Assembly (NCBI RefSeq): GCF_001431505.1
Contig: NZ_LDJP01000006.1
Coordinates: 16,178-80,177, forward strand
DNA: 64,000 nucleotides
Origin: Stenotrophomonas daejeonensis
GTDB taxonomy: Bacteria > Pseudomonadota > Gammaproteobacteria > Xanthomonadales > Xanthomonadaceae
Direction of reading: 5' to 3'
A model generated the notes under the pieces. It ran no database searches. It was not told the DNA's origin and was given only the letters and a program-made list of their open reading frames with translations. Below are positions 33,685 through 40,335 of this stretch, one piece after another. Position numbers and translations under genes: made by a program. The first letter of the stretch is position 1. Every line of letters begins with the position of its first letter.

Positions 33685-34083
33685 CCGAACGCGGGACCGG
33701 GAAACGTGCCTTGGTCCTGCAGCAACGGGCCGCCGCGACTGCGACCTGGGCGAGGGCCGGATCGTGCGGCTGTCGCATCCGCCGCGCCGCAAAGCGGCCG
33801 CCTGCCGCCAACGAGCGTGGAAGTGGTGGCGCTGTGCCGGCAGGGCGCATTCGACGACCTCGATGCCGGCTTTGGCGAATTGTTCGGCCGGGGCCACCGG
33901 GCAAGGGGCGCACGCCGCTGACCGGTTGCGACGATCCATCGCCGGCCGTGGCCGGGCGAGTGTGGTGTGCATCCGCCATTGCAGCCACCATCGGCCCGCA
34001 GGGAAGGGCGTTCGGGTTTTTCTTTTGTCGCTCCGGCTTGGCTTTCCACGATCAAGCAAGTGTGCCCACTTGATCGAGAAGCC
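33685..34083. other. 399-bp gap with possible gene remnant
   Basis: No gene can be supported. One plus-strand stretch (about 33810-33918) reads SVEVVALCRQGAFDDLDAGF with coding-like third-position GC, which vaguely recalls the start of DUF4034-type proteins but breaks off after about 35 residues. The last 80 bp before 34084 are relatively AT-rich (ggtttttcttttgtcg) and hold a dyad (34050-34075); they probably carry the promoter of the downstream genes. Confidence 0.4.
34050..34075. promoter_or_regulatory. Dyad symmetry upstream of the IPT/CDC-like locus
   Basis: GATCAAG…CTTGATC frames an inner repeat CAAGTG-tgcc-CACTTG. It ends 8 bp before the ATG at 34084, so it could be an operator or a 5'-leader hairpin covering the ribosome-binding region. 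Confidence 0.35.
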
Positions 34084-35244
34084 ATGCATCCCTCGTTGCC
34101 ATTGATTTCCTGCCCGTGCCCGGCACGGGCATTGCCGTGGCTGGTCCTTGCCCTCGCCGCCGGGTTTCCGGTGCGTGCAGGCGGCGAAGCCATGCCCTCC
34201 CGTTCCGCGACGGTGCAGTTACGCCAGCCAGATACGGCCAATCGCGTGCCGGCGCCCGCGGCGGAATTGCGCGAAGGCCGCCAGTTGCAGCCCGCAGGCC
34301 AGATACGGATGTCCGCGCCGGTAAGCCAGGTACGCAGCGGCGTGCAGGACCCGGTGGCAGTGCAGCGGATACGGTTGCAGGGCATGCGCCAAGCCATGCC
34401 GGCCAGGCTCGCCGCATCGCCGGCGGCGTTGCGCGCGGCCCTGCCCGGCATCCATGCGCTCAGTGGCCAGCATGGCGGGACCTTCGAGCCGGGCGGCCGC
34501 TACCTGATCGAAGGCAACGGCTTTGGCGAGCGCACCGGTACCGTGACCCTGCGCGGCAACGGCATGCGCGCGATCGACCTGCAGGTCATCACCTGGACCC
34601 CGGCGTACATTATGGTGGACGTGCCGGCCGACATTTCCGGCGTCCCCGACCTGCCGCGCGTGGAGTTGACCGTCGCCAGCCCGGCGGCACGACCGCTGGT
34701 ATCGCGCGCCTTCGGTTTCCACGCCGCCCGCGAAACCGTGCCGCTTCCGGGCATTCCAGTGGATGCGTTGCGGTTGGACAGGGGGTACATGGGCAACCAG
34801 ACGAAGGTGGAATATCGCCTGGGCGGGCGCGATGGCACTTTCAGGGTGCTCAGAGCGACGCATGACCCGGATCGCATGGGGTGCGATGACCGTGCGCGCG
34901 ACCTGTACGACAACCGGAAGGTGCCGCTGGCACCCGGTTTCGAAGTGGTGTCCATCAGTTGGAGCCATGACCCGTTGCGCAACCTCGAAACATCGGCGAC
35001 CCACCAGACCGCTCTGGGCCGCTACGACTTCCGCTGGGACGATGGCAATACCGCCGTTTTCACTTCCGGCGTGCAGCGTACCTATGCCAAGAAGACCTCT
35101 TTTTCGTTCAATCCGATCGTCGAGTGGCTGCCGATGATGGGGGAGCACTATCCGCAGGTCAGGCCCGGAGGTGCGGTCTGCACGTCGCGCTACGTTGCCA
35201 CCATCCATGCCAGCGGCCCGCGGGGAATGAAACCGGTGCCGTGA
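34084..35244 (+). CDS. Secreted protein with IPT/TIG-like domain, function unknown
   Basis: 386 residues. Sec-type signal peptide (about 1-32, ALPWLVLALAAGFPVRAGG). A Gln/Arg-rich spacer (40-110) is followed by a likely immunoglobulin-like IPT/TIG domain at about 125-220: GGTFEPGGRYLIEGNGFG, TGTVTLRGNG, VITWTPAYIMVDVPADISG. The C-terminal half (230-386) is beta-rich, with RYDFRWDDGNTAVFTSG, and has only two cysteines. Not recognised beyond the IPT part. First gene of a head-to-tail group with the CDC-like gene (78-bp gap), so a role beside that toxin-like protein, for example as carrier or binding partner, is plausible but unproven. Confidence 0.75.
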   Translation: MHPSLPLISCPCPARALPWLVLALAAGFPVRAGGEAMPSRSATVQLRQPDTANRVPAPAAELREGRQLQPAGQIRMSAPVSQVRSGVQDPVAVQRIRLQGMRQAMPARLAASPAALRAALPGIHALSGQHGGTFEPGGRYLIEGNGFGERTGTVTLRGNGMRAIDLQVITWTPAYIMVDVPADISGVPDLPRVELTVASPAARPLVSRAFGFHAARETVPLPGIPVDALRLDRGYMGNQTKVEYRLGGRDGTFRVLRATHDPDRMGCDDRARDLYDNRKVPLAPGFEVVSISWSHDPLRNLETSATHQTALGRYDFRWDDGNTAVFTSGVQRTYAKKTSFSFNPIVEWLPMMGEHYPQVRPGGAVCTSRYVATIHASGPRGMKPVP

Positions 35245-35322
35245 CGGGCGTGTCGCCTTTGCATGGCTTTTCCCGATCCAACCGGTGTCGGCAATCTGCC
35301 GTCCTTCCCGCGAGACAGCCCG

Positions 35323-37068
35323 ATGTTCGCAAAACGCAATGCAACGATGTTTCTGTCCACTGCCGTCATCGCCATGGTGGCAGGCGCCGTGCAGGCACAG
35401 AACGCTCCACTCCGGATCAATGCCGGCACGGCGCAGCGCCAGCAGGATGTGCGGGCACTGCAATTCAGCAACAAGGCGCTTGCCAACAGCGTGAAAATCA
35501 ATACCGGAAGGGTCAGCCACGAGCGCTCCTTCGGCGGTACGAGGCTGCGCACCACCCTGGTGTTGAACCCGGATTCGCCGCTGGCGCGCACCCGCCGCGG
35601 CGGGGGCAATGGCGAACTCCAGTCCAGTGGCAGCAGCCGGCAAGAGCCATCGGGCGATGGGTTGGTCTGCACCAGCACCAATACGCGGCTGAGCCTGGAC
35701 AACGACAGCTTCAAGGTTGCCGCCACCAGCGCGCAGGCCAGCAAGCTCTATCCGGGCGCGGTCTATGACTTCAAAAATTTTTTCGACGGGCGGATGAACC
35801 CGGCCACGGGCGCGCGCCATCCCGTCCGCATCGTCGCCAGCAACGTGCCGGGCATGGCCGACCGGGGCACCGGCACCTACGAGGTGGTCGAGCAGCCCAT
35901 GCAGAGCTCCATCAGCAACGGCGTCAACCGCCTCACCGGGCGCATGCCGGCCGGCAGCAGGCAGATGCAGTCCTATGCCGCCGATGTCTATCAACTGAGC
36001 AACGCCGCCGAAACCCAGCTCAAGCTCGGCGCGAGCGCGGCCTCCTATGGCGTCAGTGCCGAAGCGGTCTATGGCAGCCGGCAGCGCGATGGCGAACAGG
36101 AATTCCTGGTGGACGTCACGCAGGAGATGTACACCTTGTCCGTCGAGCCGGATGCGCGCGGCATCTTCGTCGATCCGGCGGTGGCCACGCAGGGCGACAA
36201 GGTCATGCTGGGCACCGTCACCTACGGCCAACGCCTGCTCCTTTCGGTCAAGACCCGCTACAAGGACGGCCTGTCGGCGGTCAATGCGCAGGCCCGGTTC
36301 AGCAGCCCCTTCGCCAAGGCATCGGCCAGCCTGGAAAGCCTGCAGAAGAGCTTCAGCGAGGAAACCAGCGTCCGCGTGTACGCCGTCGGCGGCAACAGCC
36401 CCGGCTTCGGCCCGCCGCAGCGGATCGATGACATCAAGGCATGGCTGGACGACTACTTCCGCAACACCCACCTGGGCAACCCGCAGCCGATCCGGTACCA
36501 GTTCGTCAACATGAACAACGAGATCGTGCGGGCCGAAAGCGCCACCGACAACTTCGTCACCCGCAACTGCGTGCCGGAGGAGGTGACCCTCACCCTCACG
36601 CTGGAAAGCATCAAGAACCTTTCGGGGAACGACTACACCCGCGATGAAGTGGTGAAGTTCGGCACCCGCCAATTGGTGGCCGCGCACGTGGGCACCCAGC
36701 GCTACTGGCCGGCCAATGGCGACTACCCGCATTCCATCTGCTGGTGGGGCGACGAGGGCAACGTCGGCAACGGTTGCAAGCCGGTGCGTGAATTCAACGG
36801 CAGCATCAACGTTGGCGAGAGCCGCGTGTTCAGGCTCAAGGCGCGCGACATCGGCGATGGCGATTTCGTCAACATCCATACCGACTACATCGCCATGTAC
36901 CGCACCCGGGCGGGCGGCAGTACCAACAGCCGGCGCGACGTGGACAACACCCGCATCTGGCTCAAGCGCGAGGTGATGGCGGCCGACAGCAAGGGGTTCC
37001 TCAAGCAGGTGGACATCCCGTTCAATGGGCGCACGTTCCGCTATACCTACCGGGCCACGCTCCAATGA
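35323..37068 (+). CDS. Secreted pore-forming protein of the cholesterol-dependent cytolysin superfamily (CDC-like), with non-canonical C-terminal domain
   Basis: 581 residues. Signal peptide 1-25 (…AMVAGAVQA). After a spacer to about 125, residues 140-415 follow the thiol-activated cytolysin core block by block when compared from memory with perfringolysin O: LYPGAVYDFKNFFDGR…VPG matches TYPGALQLA…LPGL; FLVDVTQEMYTLSVEP matches ILAYKQIFYTVSAD; TVTYGQRLLLSVKTR matches NVAYGRTIYVKLET; VRVYAVGGNSP matches the conserved Gly-Gly hinge (Gly356-Gly357). The C-terminal region (416-581) is beta-rich (ICWWGDEGN, FVNIHTDYIAMYRTRAGG) but has no tryptophan-rich undecapeptide ECTGLAWEWWR, so receptor binding should differ from classical CDCs. 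The ATGA overlap with the next gene implies coupling to the lipoprotein. Target membrane unknown. Confidence 0.85.
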   Translation: MFAKRNATMFLSTAVIAMVAGAVQAQNAPLRINAGTAQRQQDVRALQFSNKALANSVKINTGRVSHERSFGGTRLRTTLVLNPDSPLARTRRGGGNGELQSSGSSRQEPSGDGLVCTSTNTRLSLDNDSFKVAATSAQASKLYPGAVYDFKNFFDGRMNPATGARHPVRIVASNVPGMADRGTGTYEVVEQPMQSSISNGVNRLTGRMPAGSRQMQSYAADVYQLSNAAETQLKLGASAASYGVSAEAVYGSRQRDGEQEFLVDVTQEMYTLSVEPDARGIFVDPAVATQGDKVMLGTVTYGQRLLLSVKTRYKDGLSAVNAQARFSSPFAKASASLESLQKSFSEETSVRVYAVGGNSPGFGPPQRIDDIKAWLDDYFRNTHLGNPQPIRYQFVNMNNEIVRAESATDNFVTRNCVPEEVTLTLTLESIKNLSGNDYTRDEVVKFGTRQLVAAHVGTQRYWPANGDYPHSICWWGDEGNVGNGCKPVREFNGSINVGESRVFRLKARDIGDGDFVNIHTDYIAMYRTRAGGSTNSRRDVDNTRIWLKREVMAADSKGFLKQVDIPFNGRTFRYTYRATLQ

Positions 37069-37715
37069 CGAACATGCATGCATCCCTGCCGTGGTTGTTG
37101 GCAGCCATGCTTGCTGCCTGCGGCGGTGCCAGTGGAGGCCCGGCGCAGGCCGGGCCTTCCGCGCCGGCTGCACCGGCCACCCCGTTGCCACCAGCAAGCG
37201 ATGGCAATGCCAACCTCGACCCGGACATGCTTCCCCCCCGCATCCAGTGCGCGCGCGTACCGTGCGGGGATACCCCGCCGGCATCGGCCAGGTCGCGTGC
37301 GCGGGAGTTGTTCGAGCGATACCCCGGCTTCGCCTTCGACCCGGCCCCGGCCGGTGCGCTGCTCACCCCCGCCCTTCATGCGTTGTTGCAGCGCGACCAG
37401 GCCTGCGCCGACGAACACGGCATGTGCGCCATCGGCGCCGACCCGTGGAGCGCCGCGCAGGACGGCCAGATGGGGGAGGTGCTGGGCTATCGCACCCTTG
37501 AAGTGCAGCGCCGGGTGATGGGGTCGCCCACGCATGCCCGGGTGGAGGTGTGCTTCCGTTTCATCCTGGAACCGCAATCGCCGCAGCAGCGTTGCGCCAC
37601 CCTGGCAATGGAGCGCAGATTGCATGGCCCGTGGCAGGTGGATGACCTGGTTGATGCCCAGGGCCAGTCGCTGCGGCAGTTGCTGCTGCATGCCGACGCG
37701 CCGCAGGCAGAGTAG
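37065..37715 (+). CDS. Lipoprotein translationally coupled to the CDC-like gene
   Basis: 216 residues. Lipobox LAAC with Cys19. A Gly/Ala/Pro-rich tether (20-50) precedes a small folded domain: LFERYPGFAFDPAPAGALLT, LLQRDQACADEHGMCAIGAD, LEVQRRVMGSPTHARVEVCF, ending PWQVDDLVDAQGQSLRQLLL. The layout resembles DUF3828-type lipoproteins, but the match is loose. Its ATG overlaps the CDC-like stop (ATGA), so the two are made together. Immunity, anchoring or chaperone roles for the pore-former are possible; none is shown by sequence. Confidence 0.8.
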   Translation: MTNMHASLPWLLAAMLAACGGASGGPAQAGPSAPAAPATPLPPASDGNANLDPDMLPPRIQCARVPCGDTPPASARSRARELFERYPGFAFDPAPAGALLTPALHALLQRDQACADEHGMCAIGADPWSAAQDGQMGEVLGYRTLEVQRRVMGSPTHARVEVCFRFILEPQSPQQRCATLAMERRLHGPWQVDDLVDAQGQSLRQLLLHADAPQAE

Positions 37716-37836
37716 CGCCTGCCGCCACCGGCCTTGCCCGGGAAGAGCGCAGGCCGTGTCGTCTTTGCGCGCTGTTTTCCGATTCCTCTGTTGACGCCGC
37801 ATTCCGCGGCGCATGCCTTCCTGGAGGAACGTGTCG

Positions 37837-39510
37837 ATGAACCAGAGCAGTCGTGGCAATGCCGTGTGCAACCGTGTGCGTTTGTGGTCCCCGTCACTGC
37901 TGGCGCTTGCCGTGGCAGTGTGTTTGCCGCGGCCGGCATTGGCGGCAGACCCGCAATGCGAGGTGTGGGATGCCGCCACCCAGAGTTGGGTTTACAACCC
38001 GGCGGCCAATACCGACCAGGGTGATGAACACGGGCGGGACAACGCCACCTGCGAGGTCTTCGCTTCGGCCTATGGGAACCTCAACATGGCCCTCGAGGGT
38101 TACAGCAGTGCCTTTGGTTCCCAGAACAGAGCCCGAGGTTTCGCCAGCAGTGCCTTCGGTGACGCCAACCGGGCCAATGGCGCGGGCAGCAGCGCCTTCG
38201 GCTACCAGAACACGGCCAATGGCCGTGACAGCAATGCGTTCGGAAAATCCAATTTCGCTGCCCTTCGTGAAAGCAATGCCTTCGGCAGCTACAACCGGGC
38301 CAGGGGCGAGCGCAGCAGCGCTTTCGGCTACGAGAACACCAGCGACGGCAAGGGCAGCAGCGCCTTCGGCATCGGCGGCAAGGCGGAGGGCGACGGCAGC
38401 CTCGCCCTGTCCGGTTGGGACGACAAGAACGGCAACGGTATGAGTGACGATGGCGAGCATGCCACTGCCAGCGGCAGGTCCGCGGTAGCCGTGGGCAGCG
38501 CGGTGTCGGCCAGCGGCATGAGCAGCACCGCCGTTGGCGTGCGCAACGACGCAGGCGCGATGCAGGCCAGCGCCGTCGGCTACGGCAACACGGCCAGCGC
38601 CATGTGGAGCAATGCGTTCGGCAACAATTCCCGTGCGCAGGGCGAGGCGAGCAGCGCATTCGGTACCAACAACCTCGCCAGTGGCACCGGCAGCGGCGCC
38701 TATGGCTGGCAGAACACGGCCAGTGGCGCCGCCAGCCATGCATTCGGCGTGGGCAACGTCGCAAGCGGCGAACGCAGTACCGCGCTCGGTAACTGGACCG
38801 TCGCCAGTGGCGGCTACAGCAGTGCCTTCGGCTTCCAGTCGCAGGCCTTGAATTTCGGCAGCACCGCCATCGGCTACATGGCCGTGGCCGACCGCGACTA
38901 CGCGGTCTCGGTGGGGGCGGCCGGCAGCGAGCGCCAGATCATCCACCTTGCCGACGGTACCCAGGCCACCGATGCGGTGAACCTGCGCCAGTTGCAGGCG
39001 GGCGATGCGCAGACGTTGGCCGCCGCCAATGCCTATACCGATGCGCAGGTGGCCAGCGTGGCCGGCGCAGCGGCGGCTGGCGCGTTGGACGCGGCCAAGG
39101 ACTATGCCGATGCCGGCGATGCGGCCACGCTGGCATCGGCCCGTGATTACACGGATACCACCGCTACCCGGACGCTGGCTTCGGCCAATGCCTACACCGA
39201 CCAGAAGTTCGCCGGCTGGAACGACCAGTTCACCCAATTCCGCAACGACGTGGATCGCCGTTTAAGCCATATGGATGCACGCATCGACCGCATGGGCGCG
39301 ATGGGCAGCGCGATGATGAACATGAGCGCCAGCCTTGCCGGCATCCATACGCAGAACAAGCTGGGCGTGGGCGTGGGTTTCCAGGGCGGGCGCAAGGCCG
39401 TATCCATCGGCTACCAGCGTGCAGTCAGCGAGCGCGCGGCGTTCACCATTGGCGGCTCGTCCAGCGGCAGCGACAAATCCGTCGGCATGGGCGGTGGCTT
39501 CGGCTGGTAA
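37837..39510 (+). CDS. YadA-type trimeric autotransporter adhesin
   Basis: 557 residues. Signal peptide about 1-37 (…VCLPRPALA). The head (about 70-345) is built of some 15 fourteen-residue repeats of the type SSAFGxxNxAxGxx, the left-handed beta-roll of YadA/Hia heads, interrupted once by a charged insert (DDKNGNGMSDDGEHA). A neck motif IIHLADGTQATDAVNLRQLQ leads to an alanine-rich coiled-coil stalk and a membrane anchor (about 490-557: MMNMSASLAGIHTQNKLGVG … ending GMGGGFGW). Trimers would display the head at the cell surface. SD GGAGG 9 nt before the ATG. Follows the lipoprotein by 121 bp. Confidence 0.93.
   Translation: MNQSSRGNAVCNRVRLWSPSLLALAVAVCLPRPALAADPQCEVWDAATQSWVYNPAANTDQGDEHGRDNATCEVFASAYGNLNMALEGYSSAFGSQNRARGFASSAFGDANRANGAGSSAFGYQNTANGRDSNAFGKSNFAALRESNAFGSYNRARGERSSAFGYENTSDGKGSSAFGIGGKAEGDGSLALSGWDDKNGNGMSDDGEHATASGRSAVAVGSAVSASGMSSTAVGVRNDAGAMQASAVGYGNTASAMWSNAFGNNSRAQGEASSAFGTNNLASGTGSGAYGWQNTASGAASHAFGVGNVASGERSTALGNWTVASGGYSSAFGFQSQALNFGSTAIGYMAVADRDYAVSVGAAGSERQIIHLADGTQATDAVNLRQLQAGDAQTLAAANAYTDAQVASVAGAAAAGALDAAKDYADAGDAATLASARDYTDTTATRTLASANAYTDQKFAGWNDQFTQFRNDVDRRLSHMDARIDRMGAMGSAMMNMSASLAGIHTQNKLGVGVGFQGGRKAVSIGYQRAVSERAAFTIGGSSSGSDKSVGMGGGFGW
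38088..38880 (+). repeat. 42-bp coding repeats of the adhesin head
   Basis: Degenerate tandem repeats of about 42 nt (14 codons), each centred on AGCAGTGCCTTCGG-like sequence, encode the beta-roll. They allow slippage or recombination changes in head length. Confidence 0.8.
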
Positions 39511-39691
39511 TCCGCCGGTGGGAGCAGTGGGAGTGGGCTTGCCGGCGGCTGTGACGGGGCGGGTTGGTGGAAAACGCTTGCCGGCGACGTCCCTCCCACC
39601 CGGCCGGGCTGGGGGCAGTGCAACCGCGTTGTTGCCCTTGCCCGGCGGGCATTGCAAGATCGGTGCACGAACCGTGCGCAAGGATGTTGCA

Positions 39692-40228
39692 ATGCCCGAG
39701 TTGCCTGCTCCCGAGACCATGGGCATATCGCTTGATGAACGTTTCGGGCTCCTGTACCGGGAACTGCAACGCATTGCCCACCGTGAACTGGGCGCGAGCC
39801 GGCGTACCTCGCTGCATACCACCGTGCTGGTGCACGAGGCCTACCTGCGCATGGAGGCCGGTGCGGTACGCGACATGGGGCGGCTTCCGTTCCTTGCGCT
39901 CGCCGGGCGGGTGATGCGTTGCGTGTTGGTGGACCATGTGCGCGAGCGGCAGGCACTCAAGCGTGGCGGCGACCAGGTGCGCGTCACCCTGGAAACCGAG
40001 CCGGGCGTGGCCGATGGCGGCATGCCGCGCATCGACGTGCTGGCGATAGAACGCGGCATGCAGGCCTTGGCCGGGTTGGAGCCGCGGTTGGTGACGGTGG
40101 TGGAATGCCGCTTTCACGCCGGCATGGAGTTTGCCGAAATCGCCGAGTACCTCGGCGTGTCCGAACGCACCGCGCAGCGTGACTGGCGGCGTGCACGGGC
40201 ATTCCTGCTGGACATGCTGCAAGCCTGA
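39692..40228 (+). CDS. ECF-type sigma factor (Ser/Thr-kinase-associated, ECF43-like)
   Basis: 178 residues. Region 2: LYRELQRIAHRELGASRRTS, LHTTVLVHEAYLRMEA and MRCVLVDHVRERQALKRGG. Region 4: LAGLEPRLVTVVECRFHAGM, then EFAEIAEYLGVSERTAQRDWRRARAFL with the HTH. The 'VHEAYLRM' pattern is typical of the Sigma70_ECF group whose genes adjoin PknB-type kinases, and a kinase gene follows after 107 bp. In characterised pairs (EcfK/PknS in Xanthomonas citri, EcfP/PknT in Vibrio) the kinase activates the sigma factor instead of an anti-sigma factor. No anti-sigma gene is seen here. Start at the ATG 39692, after the YadA gene. Confidence 0.87.
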   Translation: MPELPAPETMGISLDERFGLLYRELQRIAHRELGASRRTSLHTTVLVHEAYLRMEAGAVRDMGRLPFLALAGRVMRCVLVDHVRERQALKRGGDQVRVTLETEPGVADGGMPRIDVLAIERGMQALAGLEPRLVTVVECRFHAGMEFAEIAEYLGVSERTAQRDWRRARAFLLDMLQA

Positions 40229-40335
40229 AACATTCTTTCGGTGGGGTATCGCCTTGCCATCCGGGGCGGTGCTTCTGCCGGCTCCGCGAGTACGGCGCCG
40301 TGCCGGCCGCGAGCAACACCAAACGGGGAAACGGG

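Noticed and set aside
34084..35244. Second CDC-like subunit (two-component cytolysin)
   Set aside because: The protein shows an IPT/TIG-like domain but none of the YPG, VxYG or Gly-Gly blocks seen in the downstream CDC-like gene.
38088..38880. Regular repeats resembling a CRISPR array
   Set aside because: Period 42 nt, in frame, degenerate and encoding the YadA head; no spacers or cas genes.
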